64,000 nt of DNA from Apteryx mantelli (GCF_036417845.1 NC_089979.1:23067958-23131957), one strand, 5' to 3'; shown: positions 1 through 14,756, counted from the stretch's first letter. Made by a program: numbers and translations. The notes: generated by a model not told the origin, from the letters alone.

Positions 1-1431
1 GTGGATTGGTTTGAGATTGCAACCTAGAAAGAACAGTTCTTTTTTTTATTGTTGCAGTTACTTTGTTGTTGTTTTTTAAGCAGGCTGCTGGAAACTCTTA
101 GTTTTATTTTCTGCAGTAATTTGAGATAAAAACTCATCCTAAACAAAACTAAATGGGGGTTAAAAACATTCTTATGAGAAAGCTGATGGTAAAGTACAGC
201 CTACAGATACAAAAACAGAGAGAGAACATCACCTCTCTCTGCCTTGAATACTATCTAGAAATATAAAGCCTGATCATGTGGTTGTCCAGCATACATACAT
301 GTTGTAAATGCCATTTCTAGAAGATGACAGCTAAGGAGAACTACAAAGCAAGTGGGTGCATCACTGCGTTTCAGTGTGAGGAGAGGAATCCATGCCTATG
401 GATCAGTACTTAAAGATGCAGAGAAAGAGACACACTTTTGAAAATCAATGGCCTTTGTAGCCAGATTCAAGAAGAGACTTAAGCTTCAGCAGTATCAGCT
501 ACATAAGTCTAGACCTTATGTTCAAAATACCAATTCCATAAACCCTGCTCAGGCACTATCAGCAGCTAAAGGCATCTAAACTCCATCTCAGCAGTGCTCA
601 TCCATCCTTGCTGCCAAATAAGTTTCAACATGATTAATTTCAACCAAGTTTGACTAACAACCAATGATCTCAAATAGATGAAGTTCCAACTAGAAATTGG
701 TGGCTTGATATAGAAAAGAGATCTGAACTAATATCCCCACCTAAAGGAAAGCTGGGAACAAGTTACCTGTGATGTTTCACCTGGCTAACTAACCAAAACA
801 CGCCGTGGGCCCTGAGGGCACCCCCAGCCCTCCCATTCCCTGCTCACCTCCCTGACCTCCCCCATCCCCCAGCTCCAGGCCCGGTTTCAGCCCATGTGTG
901 TTTGTGTAGGCAATAAAGGGCAGGGTAATGAAGTGGTAGGAGGCATGTGAATGGGATCTGAGGATTTTGCAAAGATTGGACTCAAATATGCCAGGATTCC
1001 TGAGCTCCATCTTCCAAACTCTTTAGACATTGAATTTCTAGTCCTGAAAACACACAAAGAGATCTTCATATTTAATCTCATGCGCATATGCTAGAAGTTC
1101 ACAGACACCTCCCCTCTATGGGCATGAGGAGAGAATTGCCTTGTTGCTTGAATACCTGCCAGGTAAGCCCTATGGAGCTTTTCACCCAGTGCTTTCCTCA
1201 CTGAAGGCTTACCAGAGGAGGAAGAAGTTTCATGCAAGTCTTCCTCAACACCTGCTTGAGCAGGGTTGATTATTCCATCATCTAGTGTTGCATTAGATAC
1301 CAGCATCTACCTTCAATCTATTTTCAGCGGGAAATGGGTTAAGACAACAAGTAATGCTGAATAGCTCCTAAAGAAATCCCAGGAGATTGTTTTTCATTTC
1401 CTTCTCAGTGAAACAAGGGTTATACTGACAC
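1..1431. other. Non-coding AT-rich sequence
   Basis: No recognisable gene or repeat was found. Open frames here (for example antisense ones around 789-1306) are short, lack homology I recognise and have no codon or splice support. A moderately GC-rich pocket near 805-890 has no promoter-like features I can support. Confidence 0.6.
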
Positions 1432-1598
1432 CCTAACAAGAAAATTCTTTTGTGTATGGCAATCCTTCTCTTTGTAACTCTTATCCCACAAGGGGTATCT
1501 GGGGGTGGGGGGCGAGGGGGGATGTTACACACAGCCTGTGTGTGATAAGAGTTACGAAGAGAAGGATTCCTATAGACAGAAGAATTTTCTTGTTAAGG
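1432..1598. repeat. 167-bp inverted repeat with G-rich loop
   Basis: The left arm (1432-1490) and the reverse complement of the right arm (1539-1598) align over about 60 positions with six mismatches and one single-base gap, roughly 88 percent identity. Both arms carry AACAAGAAAATTCTT at the outer end and GTAACTCTTATC near the loop. The 48-nt loop holds four runs of four to six G on the plus strand (1492-1495, 1501-1505, 1507-1512, 1516-1521), so it could form a G-quadruplex. The structure would fit a hairpin-type non-autonomous DNA transposon or another fold-back element. No open frame runs through it, and I do not recognise the family. Confidence 0.8.
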
Positions 1599-4500
1599 AA
1601 ATAATGACCTTCTGTTTCTGGGTCAGAAGGCTCAAAAGGTTAAATATACTGAAAATGAAAATAAACTGATCAACATTAAGATAAGACAAACACTGAATTA
1701 ACAGCTTTTCTGCACACGGATTTCCACTGATAACAGTTGATATGAGTCACGCTGTTTACCCCATGTACTTAAGCACTTTTACTTCTCTTTAATTTTCTGC
1801 ATACCTTTTTCTCAGCTTGTAAAATTCAAATAGTGGGAAACATCGCCACAGTCCTCTTTCCTTTAATTTGTGAGGAAACATGAATGGGAATCAAATCATC
1901 CTACAGAGACAGTGGATTCTGAACATTATTACAATGTGGTAGTAAAGAAATGCCTTCATCTTCTTTAGTGTTTGCACCTGACAGTGAAATTCAGAAATTT
2001 CCAGTAGCTGGAACCTGGAAATACCAAGGTGTTTCAACTAGATCAGCATCACCACCCCAAGAATATCTCTGGAAATGCAGACAAAGCCTGCCCATCTCCT
2101 CCCCTGTTCCTGAGCTCTACAGGGCAGTGAAATCTTACAGGGTAAAGGAAAATGAAGAATTGCAGAGACAGCTTGGAGTGTGTCAGAAGTTCTGTTTTAA
2201 CAACATTTTTTATAAATCACTTGGTTTTGCTAAGGAAAAAAACAAATTTTCCTCACACTTATCTCCATCCTCCTCTTAAATAACTGCAAGGAGGAGAAAG
2301 GTAACCAATCAACCCTGAGGGAACACCTACCCCTGAAGGGAAACTTTGATTAAATTTATTTTCATAAAAATGTATCACAGAAACAAGAGATCCATCCCAA
2401 TATACAGAGGAAGGGCAGAGCATGGCTGTATGAGCTCAGAGACCTGTCACGATGCAGACTCTGGAGAAAATCTGCCCAACAAACCTCACTCAAGAGCATC
2501 AAAGAAGAAATTACCCCTTCCCAGCTCCAGCGATCACTGCCTTCATTCAGCTTCACTGGAGCTGGGAGAAGTTTTGCTGTGGGCTTCCACAGAGGCAAAA
2601 TTTCTCCCTGGGATATAAAATCCAGCAAGACATTGTTAAACACATTCTGAAAATCTGCCACTTCTCATGAAAGCAGAAATAGTTGGAGATGGGTTCCCCC
2701 CTGCTCCTCCACAGTGGAGGGAAGCTCCTAGCACTGTTTGTAATATATCCAAATATCTTCTTCAAACAAAGTATTTCCCTCATGAAGCATATCAGCCAAA
2801 AACCTGGAGGAAACCCTGGTACAACTTTCCCTCTGAGTGGACGGTTCTTATTGGCAAAAATTAGAGAGTATGGTTATATGACAGGGAAATACCTTGACAT
2901 CAGCAATGTGGAATTTCAGAGTGGGGAAAGGAAGCACTTAGTTGAAACTCTATTGTTTCTAGAATAAAGGCTGGTATCTTGTTGGCATGTTTTTAAAGAA
3001 GTGCCAGGAGTATGAAAATTTTTATATATGTGTGTAGTAAAAGTCTAAATAATTGTAGAAGACTATTTATTTTACTCAAGCAGACTAGACTAAGACCTCT
3101 GGCAGGGACTTTTGTTCTCCAGTCATACAAAGTTTAGCACAGAGGAGTCCTGAATAGTACCAGGGACTCCTGGGCAGTGCAGCATGATAACTTACTCTTC
3201 TTGTCCCACTGTACTTTTTTTCCTTTCTCTTTTGTTGATAAGGCTTTTCCATCCTTTTCTTCCTAGCTGATTCTTAATGCTCTGCTGCTCTTCCATTTAA
3301 ATCAAAATTTTCATTAAACTCATGAAGACAATTTGCAGCACTTTAGAAACCCAACTCCATTCGCCTCTCCACTTACGGGTGTCATACAGACAGCTGTTTG
3401 CTGTCCTTTTCTAACTGGAGTGGTCAAAATAAAGAGATGACAAAGACAAATGTTGATGCTTTCCATCCCTTCGGAAGTAAACATTTCTCTAAGTGAGCTG
3501 GCCTGTGAGCAGCAGAGCTAGCAAAGCCTTTTGTCCTACAATCCACACTTATAGCCCCCCACAAACCTTCCCACAGTACCTCCAGGTCCTCATTCAAGTC
3601 CTTCCACTTCTTACCAGGCCCCCCATTTACCAAACAGATGAATCATAAATAGCACATACTTTTTGTGAAGTATACATCTACTGATTAATTGACCGATATA
3701 CATATGTTATTTGGCCAGTCAGCTATACAGTACACAAATGCTGAGCTCACACTCCGGACACTCAGTAGAAGCATAAATTTTGGCTATCCTTTTCTACCTG
3801 ATCAGTTATTTGCATGGATTTGGTCCCTCTCTATCTTGGAAGGCAATTTTGGTAGAAATTGGTCAATGGGCTCAAAAAGTTGGGGGCGGGGGCAGGACTA
3901 AGACTTCATGATTGCTTAAGCCTTTTTACATAAAGCTAAAAATGCCTACTATCAAAAAGAGCTTTTGAAAGACATTTTATCTACCAAATTTTCCATGCAA
4001 CTGGTTAATGTGCCACAAGGAGCAGAAAATCTGGAAAAAGATGTTTTCAGACTACTTTTCTTGAGCCCAGCATCTATTTTTTCATTTCCACATTAAACAA
4101 AAGAGCCAGTCATATGTAGGTTAATAAAGTGAACACAGGGGACATGTACCTCCAAATTGGAGCCAGACGGTGAATAACGTAGCAGGAATGTACTTAAACC
4201 TCGGTACCAGCTCGTGACAAGGTCTGCTCTCTGTCTTAGCCCTTGGATTTGGGAAAAAAGCTTCAGGAGCTAAGAGAAAAACTTTCAACCTGACAAATAC
4301 TCCTTGGCTGGAAAGGCTCCTGTTTTAATTCAGCACAGATGTGACTTTTAATGAAAGCATTATGGCTTTGCAGCTGCATGGATGATACAAACCTTTTTAA
4401 AGGAATAAATGACTCAAAATGTTTTATTTTCACTACACCATTATACCTGACCTTTGCCGGGGTAAAATCCTAAAACCAGTTACAATGCTGTTTATGGTTA

Positions 4501-7500
4501 CCTGACTCTTATCCAAACTAATCTTGGGAGAAACGGGGCAGCCTGACTCCTGCTAACTGAGAAAAGAGAACAGTCCATATCTCCCAGATGGGAATCAGCA
4601 TTTTGCAGGATTAGGTGCCTGATGAATATAGAGGACAATGGTAAACAAAAAGGAAAAGTACTGAATGGACCGAACAGCTAACAGCAAAGAAATACTGGGT
4701 CACATTAACACAGAGTTACTAGGTAACTCTAAAAACTAAGTCAATGTGAAGAACACTGATACCTCATTTATGACAATCATTCCCCAGAAAGGAAGCTGGA
4801 TCTAAGAACTGACTATTTGGCTAGCATTCAGGCATCTAGTTAACACCGGCATAGGGGTAAATCATAAATGTCATTTCTTCCTTTCACTTCATGATGTCTC
4901 TTTTTGCCTGCAGAATTAAGACAAGAGAGACGCCTGTGTAAAAAGCATTTATTATACTCAGTAAGGTAGTGTCAGCTTCATCTCCCCAAACTTCTCTTGT
5001 TTGATCAAAGAGAGTTGTCTAGTCTCCCTCTACACAGTGTCATCTCTGGGGGCAATTCACCTCATCTGCCCTAGGATGGGATAAATCAGCTCCTGGAGAG
5101 AGCCTGGCTCTTTCCACATAGAGAAGCTCAGACTAGACAGTTTTCAGATAGCTACATTAAGGTGCAGTGAATCCCACTCTTATTACATAGGACCCCACTG
5201 ATTTAAAAAAATAGTAATGAAGATCAAGCAAATCTTTTTCATCTGACAGAACAAGCACTATTGTTCTAAATACACAACTTCAGATTACTTGTAGACAGGA
5301 CATTGTAGATGGTCCAGCTTATTTCTTGACATTGGTTTTGTATGCACATAATTCGGATTCACAGTTATTTCAGATTTGCACCAGCAAAAGGAAGAAAATA
5401 ATCAAGTCTGTGTGATCAGCATTTTCTCTTTTACCTACCATATGCCATACAGGCATTACGCTCTGTTGGCCCCAATTCAGCAGCACAGTTATGCACGTGT
5501 TACGCACATCACACTCTGCTGAATCAAGGCCAGAGGCATTGGGCTAACCATGTTCAACAGTGAACTAATAAACCATATATTACAAGGTCAAGTTCTACAT
5601 GCTGACAAATTCAGATTTCTCAACTTAGAGGCTGTTAAGAGTCTAGGTTACTGTCAAATTTGGACTTCCACTGATTATGCCCTCTGTACTAGAGGTGTCA
5701 AGTGTTACATGTTCTTATCGACTCAGTGAAGCTAAGCTTTAAAAAATTTTTACTAATATACTGACCAATCATATAAAACACTGGCAAAGCAGTCTCCAGT
5801 ACCTGACCCATAAAAATATATAATATACAGACCATATGGAAATAAAGGCAATGCTTTAAGAGAAAAGTTTATTTCCAAAGGTAACAAGAAAAGGAAATAG
5901 GAGGATTCTGGACAACTGATGGGACAGTCCTAAATAATTATATTTAAAGGGAAAAAAATTAAAGTTATTATTCTCTGGCAAATCATTCTGAATTAATTTC
6001 TTCATTCTTGTTACAAATGTGCTTTCTGACACTTTAATTATGAAGAAACTGTTCCTGAACTGTACAGTATGAACAGAGATGCCATAAGTTTAAGTAAAAT
6101 GCTATTACCTCCTCATTTTGCAAAATTCACAATCACATTCAAATTAAACAACATTTCTTTGCAGCAGAATGAAATGAGTATTGCAAAAATGAAATTGTAT
6201 ACACAGGTTCAGGAATATGCTAATCATTTTATACTTTATATACATATGTATGTGTGCATGTGTATGTATATATCAAGAATGGCATGCTGGCAACTTTGCA
6301 GTTTAATGAGTATATCTTTTTTTCCATAGTAACATACACAAAAAACCCTCTTATCTTCTTGGAAATGAGAAAGATTCACTACAGCAGTATAACGAAGCAA
6401 TCCTCATTAAAATATGGTATACAGGTAACTGATTTCTATTATCACATTATGCCACTCACTTCACTAAAAAATGAGTGCTCTATGCATTCAACTAATTTTA
6501 TTGCTTGCACCCTCCTGCTTCCCTTTTAATATTCAGCTACCACATTTCTAATTTATTTGGACAAGTTTTCTCCAGAATAAAGCACAACCAGACTGCTCAG
6601 TACAATATTTACCTCTCACCCCCTCCTCTTCTTTCTTTCTTCCTTTTCCATTTGTAGTTACAAATCATTTTTACCAGCTACAGATGATTAGTTGTTGGTT
6701 TGCTCCCCTTTATGAATTTAACACAAAAAACTTGTGCACAATTTATTTTTATTTAATAAACACATGCTTCTGACTAATGCAAGGTGAACAGTTACATCAG
6801 GTATTACATAGTATCCTAGTTCAATTGATAACATTTTAAGCCTATAAATCAGGTTTTAAATTTGCATGACAAGTACAGCACATATGACATTTAAGCTAAT
6901 GACTTACTATACCAATTTATGGACCCCTTTCATTCCTATAATGCTAGAAAAACAGGAAGCTTTTGTATTAAAGTATTTTGATTCCAAAATGTTGCAAACT
7001 CTGTGTTTCACATTTACAGAATCTGTGTTCTGCCATGCAGTAAATTTTCAGGTGGTAAAAGGGCACTGCAGAGGGTGCAGAACATAAAAAGAGACAGACC
7101 ATAACAAGTTCTTTTCAACACTAGCCAGAATTGAGCTGGAGCACTTTGCTCTACTATTCATAAAGGAAGAAAACTTTCTAAAAATATTTCCTTAGGGAGC
7201 AGAGCAGGCATTAGTAGAACTTCCTATACTCAACTCTATTTTGACTGTGAGAGAGACAGAGAGAAACAATATGATAGTTGCAGAACAAGAGTGAGAACAC
7301 AGTAGCAAACATCCCACATTAGCTCACTTCTCCATTTTCATATTCAGGGTAGATGAACATAAAGAAAAAAAGCAGTCTGGCTTCACTGTAAGTAATATGC
7401 AGATATTTTTGTCCTATTGGCATTAAGGAGTCACTGAGTCGGTTACTTACTGTACCTTCTTTGTGCAGCTCCATTAAAAATATGTATTCAAAACATGCAT

Positions 7501-8185
7501 AGTTGTATTAATTCAGATTACACACAGTTGTATATGCACATATTGACCTGATTTATAAGAACAGTCTTCAGTAAGTACTTAACACCTTGAATCTCCAGCT
7601 CAGCTGCACTCGAATGACTTCTGTTGGACTCAATTCTCACCTCAGCTTGCTCAAAGACAAAATTCCCTGTTGTTCAGCACACTGATGGCTAATCAAATGC
7701 CAAGCAATTAGTGAAAATTAAAAGGTAAGATACCAGAAACACTGAAAAGCACCAGTCAGCACAACAGGCAACAAAGTTGAGTGAAATTATAATTTCAGAA
7801 TGCTATTATAAACTTGGAATTGAGGAAGAAAGACTAGCCTTGTGATTAAGCTCCTGTAATAGCACTTAGGACCAGACACATGATTTGCTTCTTGGCTTTG
7901 TTGAAGACTCGCTGAATAACTTTATAGGAGCCAGTTTCTCTTCCATGTCATTTTCCCATTTATGACATGAGTATATGGATACTTGCTTTTCTTCTTGTCC
8001 CTTTGTCCTCTTTTCTCACTGTATGGGAAAGTGCAGAAGAATGTCGAGGAGACAGGTGATGGAAGCTAGCCAGACCATTCCGTGGGAAAAGGAGCATCAA
8101 CAGGGCATGTTGACCCATAGCCATATAGCTGGGCCTATGCCAGTGTGACGCTGCACCTGGGCTTTGACTCGAGATTAGCGATGAG
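1599..8185. other. Non-coding AT-rich sequence
   Basis: No gene was recognised. Open frames at 1950-2279, 2346-2967 and 6069-6529 overlap each other in several frames, read as low-complexity translation, and match no family I know. No tandem array, tRNA or LINE tail was seen. The stretch probably belongs to the gene-poor region downstream of TRIQK. Confidence 0.55.
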
Positions 8186-8190
8186 CTCAA

Positions 8191-8440
8191 TGTGCCCACT
8201 GCGCATGTGTATAGTACACAAAAAACACGTATAGTGCCCCCCCGGCGTTCCTCGCCATGGACCGATGCTCAGCAGTGCCAGGGACTCTCCCGCTCCATTA
8301 CTGCCTCGATCGGGAAATCGCTGGGGAACCCCCGCTCAGACGCAGAGGTCATAAACGCTCAGTATCGACCTTAGCGTGCCTTGTGTTTGTGTGTCTGTCC
8401 CTGCCGGAAGTCCAGGCGTCGCCCCTGCTGGACCCTTACA
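8191..8440 (+). mobile_element. CpG-dense block, possible solo LTR
   Basis: I count 18 CpG dinucleotides in 250 bp, whereas flanking DNA is AT-rich and nearly CpG-free. The block can be bounded as TGTG at 8191 and TTACA at 8440, with flanks CTCAA (8186-8190) and CTCAT (8441-8445) that match in four of five bases, as a target-site duplication would. The right half has the G/T-rich look of an R-U5 region (near 8375-8400). I see no clear polyadenylation signal, primer-binding site or retroviral coding remnant, so a small CpG-island promoter remains an alternative. Strand is a guess. Confidence 0.4.
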
Positions 8441-8445
8441 CTCAT

Positions 8446-11400
8446 CTTCATCTATCTTGTCTGTTTGGAGAGAAAGCATTGGAACAAGAGCTGCTTTTTT
8501 CCTAAATGTCTATTACCTAGGGTTTCTCTCCTACTAGGGTTTTCCTGGCTCTATCATTATCAAAATAAAATAGAAAAGCAATTCCCAGATAGCCAAAGAC
8601 CAAAGAAAACAACAAAAAAATCCCCTTTACCCCACTAATGGGGCAATAGCTCTGAAAAGAAACACTTTTCAGCTGCAGTGTTCCCCAGAAGTGTCCTCAT
8701 AAGGAAGAGGAGCCAACAGCCCAGGCCCTTTAAAGAAGTGCACTGAAGCAAAGCCCAAGCTGTTTAAACCTGGTAGCAAATGCTAGTTTCCATCAAGAGC
8801 AAGGATTAACTAATTTCTAGTAGGACTACCCTGTCCAATGAAAGCATGATCAGATATTCTAGTATTTTGAAGAAAGTCCTTGTCCTGAACTGCACCACTC
8901 CACAATGACTTTTATAAACGTCACCTTTGCAGCACCATTCCCTTGGATTCCAGTTAAATTTGGGAAATATAACAGAAAAATCTTATTTAAACAGTAAGAG
9001 GCTTAATGGGAAATAGGCAAAGGATTTGTTTAAATGTCATTCAGAGCTGCAAGTAGCATTCCCTTTAGATAGTTAGACAAAGAGTAAATTCCTTTGAAAG
9101 GCAATAATGAGGTAAAGCAGAGGAATAATGAACTCATTCAAAGTAAATATAAAGGTATCAGCGTAACTGTTGAAATGAGGACTGATTGAGTGGAAGTGAG
9201 ATTTTGACAGGAGGTAACAAATAAAAACAAATATATTGTATATTTGACAAAACAGAATGGTTTACCCATAAACCAAGGTATACTTCTGCCACAGTATCAG
9301 GGCATCAACATGTAACAGTTCCTGGCCATGCTCTAAGCTTTTCAGTATGTATCGGGGGAAACTCCCAAGGGAGATATATTCTCCGATGGCAGACTGAAGC
9401 TCCCCTTTGCATCAAAAGGAAGGTTTTCTAGTGGAGCAGACAAAAAGCACTTCATTCCTTGAGATGACCTGATACCAGCCTTAAGGAGCAAAGACCACAA
9501 TGTATAGTCTACACAAGAGTGCTTTTCCTAAGATTTCTCAATGTTTATATCAACTCAGTTTCACTTATAGCGACAGTAGTAGTGCTGGTACACAAAGCAG
9601 TAGCGGTTATTCCAAACTCTAGCATACCTTTCCCATTGGCAGCAATTAAACCCACTCCCCCCCAAAAAACTTAGCACACAACCAAAGAAGCAGCCCAGCT
9701 GTGATAGGGGCTGTTCAATAAATTGTCTTTCCCCAGTATTTTCTTACCGCTAAATCAAACTTAGAATCAGCCCAAGAGTTCTTTCCTAGGACTAATGGCA
9801 TGCATTTCCTAATGGGATACATTAATCAAAATGTATATTTTTATATTTTAATTTCATTTAGTTTGAACTGATTAGCTCTTTAGCTAATATATGTACAAAA
9901 AGAAGGCTATATTTATTAACAATGGTCATATAAAAATGAAATTACTGCTTTCATGGAAGAAATAGTTCAGAAGGACTGGATTTTCTTAGGAACCCATAAC
10001 AGGTAGTGGAACTGATCACTGACACAACTGAAACCAACTGAATTTGTACACATTCAAAATATATGATGTGTCAGGAAGGACAAAGGGATGCCTGCAGAGG
10101 AAAGCATGGGCAGAATTATTTCAGTAGCCTTCTTTCTTTAGAATAATATGTTTAAAATTTCAGGCTTTCAAATTTTGAAGCATAAAAAGTAGCACATCTG
10201 AAATAAACTGGGGCTCGAGTTTTGTAGGAAGCTTTTTACACTTTTGGAATGCTGGTCAGAATGGCCTTTTCAGAGTTTTTTTGTGCCCAGCAAACTTCCG
10301 TGAAATCCCATCATACCAAAAGATTCTGAAATAGGAATATCCTCTGAGATTTGAGTAGGACACAGCTCTCAAGAAAAGGAATAGTAAAATGGAAATAATC
10401 CTAAAACTAAACAGAGCCTACCTTTCAGTGTTGGTTAATAAAGTGATATAAAACAGAACAGGGCAAAAGTAGCTTTTGAAAATACTTAGAAATCTCAGAA
10501 TATGGTAACAAGGAATTCCCCTCCCTCCCCCCTTTCATCCCATAGTTCAATGTGGCATTTTCCTGGGAAAACAGTATTTTTAATTTTCCATGTGCAATAA
10601 TTGAAGAGGAAGTTTGAGTAATTTGCCAAGTTACACAGAGTATTCAAGGCAGTTCTGGAGGTGAACTTCTGATTCCTAGTGCAGTAGGTTAGTACTTTGA
10701 TTCACTAAGTGCACCAACCCCGTAAGTGCTGTTTCGAAGCTAAAGCAGAAGTTACACTGCTGTGAAGTGCTTCTTTACAGCAATCAGATTTGCCAACAAA
10801 ACAGCACAGAATTTAAGTATTTATTCAAGTTTGTATAAATAATCTGATTGGCACTTATTTTTAATTGGGTCTTCATTTATCATCATAAAGGAAAATAATG
10901 AAGTGTCAGAGAAATCAGAAATGCAAAATTTAACAATAATATTGTTTCAAAAAATCTATTAGCATTACTAAAGAACAAAAACTAGGTGAGGACCCAGTGG
11001 AACTATAGCTCATCATCTGTTAATCCTAAAACACAAACAGTATGCACATTAAGATATTAATTATATATGTCAGCACTACACAATTTTCTCATACCACAGT
11101 CCTAAGTTTGATTCTACCTAAGTGTTATCTTTTCAGTAATACTGAACTGCACAAAAACTTCTGTAAAATAAATAGAAACAGATAGGAATTAAACATGACC
11201 CAATCTTAAATAAGTGTGCACATATAATTTTACCATAAAATCAATAATATTTTTTTTATTTTTCTATTAAACAATGTAGCCAGGATTCTTCTGTAAGCAA
11301 GCTTTCCTTTTGGTGATGCTCCAGGGCTTATGTTATGCAAAACATCAAATTAAGGGCCCACTTCATGAATATATATCCCCTTTCTTCCAGCAACCACAGC

Positions 11401-14400
11401 AATTATAGAACTTTTCTAAAATTTTTACTCTAAACTGAAATACATTAATTGATAATATCTGTGTCAGACTAGAAAGGGTTGAGTGACTAGAAAAAAGACT
11501 TTTTTAATCCTGTTTCAGGTTCATGCTTACGTTCAGGTTCATGTTTATATTTAAAAAATATTTTTCCTTTACTTTTGCAGTATATACAGCATGGCATATT
11601 TCAACACATTAAATGCATTAATATATATACGTGTGTTAATAGATCAATACCAGAACACACTTGTTCATAATGCATTACAGATTGGTCTCCTCTAATTATT
11701 TACACATTGCTATACAGAGGCTATGACGCTTAATGCATTGATGGTACTTTGAGTTACTGTTTTGATGACTCTGGATAACTTTGAAGCATTTCAAGGTGAG
11801 GTTGTGTTCCACTTACAAGCCCTCCCTTGTTCTTATATGTGTGCTTAGCATATCAATTGGAGGATTTCTATTTACAGATCAGAAACTAAATGAACAACAT
11901 CCTATACTGGACAATCTAAAGGGTATACTAACGTATGTTGTTTGTTTATTCTTTCTATACTTGATGAGTCAATTTAGTGATATCTTTGTAAATAATTTTG
12001 CTCAATAACCTTTCAAAGTATTTCAGGAATAAAACTCACATCAAACCTCTGATCTATCTTATTCTAAAATAAGTTAGTGAAAGCCTAATCCTTTGTAAAT
12101 CAGCTTTCTTTATCCAAAATCTTATTTTTTTATACCAAACGGTACTTCAGAAGACAAAATTATTCTATTTAGTTTAATTGAAAAGCGATAACAGTATTTT
12201 ATTAATCAGTAGTAATAAAAACAACTGATTTTAACATTAGGAATTATCTTCCAAGCACATACACTTTTTAATATACCCTTTCCATTCTTTAGGTATATCT
12301 ATTCAGTCATTAGATTTACGTAATCTCTTCTGATCTGTTTTCATCTATTCCTGAAGGAAGAATGATACAAATCAGAAGAGTGAAGCACATTAGAAATGGC
12401 CTTAGAAGAACAGAAGAGGAGACTTTTTATAGATTAAAGGTGGAAGAAGGCTTCTGCAAAAAATCTTCCAAATTACTTTGTTCCTCTGAGTCAATTTAAT
12501 CCTTTGGAGAGGATATCTTCTGGAGTGACCTCCTTGAACCTTCAAGACCAATGCAATAAAACACTAAAAGACCTAGAGATTAGAAAGGAGAGCTTGAAAC
12601 TAAAAAGGGTCTTCCTCAAGGCTATAAGTTACACCAGCAGAGTGAGAACGAATCCCAGTGGGAGGGTAAGATCCTGTATCCCTACCATTAATTATCTGCT
12701 CCGTAATCTACTCCCATTATAATTGTAATACTTTCCGAATGCAGTTCTTCTTTCTCATGCCTGCAGCAATGCACATTGTTCTCTATCTGACAAAAAGCTT
12801 CTTTGTTTGGGGAAACTATATAAACTGTGTAACAGCCTTTAAGAAAAGAATTGGATCTTTGTTGTGTTTATACTACACATCTCTCTTCCGTGTTTTATAT
12901 GAATGATTTGCCCACAGAAACTGCATGGACATTCCAATGGCATAACTCAAGAAATAACGATGTATATGGTTAAATACTGTTTTATTCAGCACACAGATTT
13001 ACCCACTATATGGGTCTTCATTAATCATGTGTTTGCTCTTGCTATTTAAATATGAAGAAAAACAATTTTGAGTTCTTGGGTACAGCTAAGGACTTGCTCA
13101 GAGGTATCTATAAGAAACGCAGTCATTTTGACCATAGCCAAGTATGGTGCATATGCTTAAAAGAAAGGATGAATTTGTTTATTCCCACAGGACATACAGC
13201 TTGCCTCCATGCCATAGCTGGAGCATTGTCCCTCGGTGCAACACAAGCTGCAAACTCTGCACTTCTGCACAAGCCCGTTGGATGGTCTACAGTCATTTTC
13301 TCTGCTTTATTGCCTGACAATCCCCTGCCATACTCTGCCTGAAGCCAGACAACAGGTTCTTGGGGTAACGGCAAAATTCTGTGGTCTTTGGCTGCAGAAG
13401 ACTCCCTAGAATCCAAGTCAAGGCAGTGTTGCTCTGGTTCTCTGTTACTGGCCACGCACTGGTAGCGGCAGCATTTCCCACTGCCTTGGGATCCTTGTCC
13501 TAGAAAAATAGAGAAGGGAGTTTCAGAGAAGGTGATAGGACAGAAAACGCAAACCTGTAACTTGACAATACAGTCAAGCTGTATTTACACCTATGTTCGG
13601 CGTTTCTGTCTATGGTCTGCAGCAGCTTACTGCCTTTCATTGTTTTTTACTGATATCTTTCCCTTTTTCCAGAGGTGGAAAATTACGAGAATGCAAAAAT
13701 CTCTGCAATCGGCATTGCTGAGTGCAGTCTACACTAAAGTCTTACTCCTCAGTATATCAAGTATAATTCAGCAATGACTTGGTTGTTAATGAACTGTAGG
13801 AAAGGTCCTTAAAAAAAGAACGAGGTCTATATGTTATGAAAGGATTTGTAGGAGTTAGGGAGAAACTACCCTTCACTCAGACCCTTGCTTTGCCAGGTCT
13901 ATATATATTCTATCTTTTGAAGGCCCTAATTCACAAAGCAGAAACTATCTTTCAGGGAAGGCCACTGTTTTGGGGGGTTCATCATTACAAAGCCAAGCAA
14001 GATAATCAAGAACTAGTCATTTACAGTCAAGAGCTTTTAGTAATAGTCACTGTTTTGAATCAAGAATGTTTCTAAATTGTTTCATAGTTATTCTGTATCC
14101 TTCTACTTTGCTTTGAAATGAGGCTTTTTTTCTCAAAAATATTTGGATCAGATTTCTGTCTTTAAGGTTTGTTGCTTAATTTGCTAATACTTATAAAACA
14201 CAGAAGAAAGGTGGCAATAGTGCAATCATTTTACATTAAACAACAGCAGAAGAGTAATGAAGTGGATTCACAGTGTTCAAGCCCTTCATTTATAAAACAC
14301 TCTTTTATCCCAAACACCTGCATCCTTCCAGAGGCTGAGGAAGCATTTTGACTTAAAACACAATGTTAGAAGCTCTAGTGCATTATCACTTCAGATCACC

Positions 14401-14756
14401 TACAGCCAACTGATTCTGGGTGTCAATTAATGTTATTACCACCTAATCAAATGCTACTTAATGCAAACCGTGGGCTATATCCTTGGTTTTGTGTACAGCT
14501 AGGGATTCACAGTTGAAAAGAAGCTGTTTGCAAAAGGCAGTTCACAGAACCCCCAAATATTGGACTAGTTTTCTGAGCTAGACAGGGAATTAACAAAAAT
14601 GTTTATGTAGTTCAAGAGGTAAATTTTATTACTTTCAATTTGTTATATACAAAGGTAGCAGAACAGTCAGGAGTTTCATAGATATACAGGTCTTACAAGC
14701 ATAACATCTTTGTTGAGGGGGGCTGACTCCCTGCTCTGTAAAAATACTCCCAAAAT
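8446..14756. other. Non-coding AT-rich sequence
   Basis: No gene, RNA gene or recent repeat was recognised. The longest open frames (13052-13342 plus and 13123-13455 minus) overlap in opposite strands, have no recognisable domains and look like chance. Short AT-rich runs near 11,230-11,270 and 11,550-11,640 carry no evident function. Confidence 0.55.

Noticed and set aside
2346-2967. Cluster of overlapping frames on both strands
   Set aside because: Many frames open at once indicates locally stop-poor composition rather than a gene; no domain seen.
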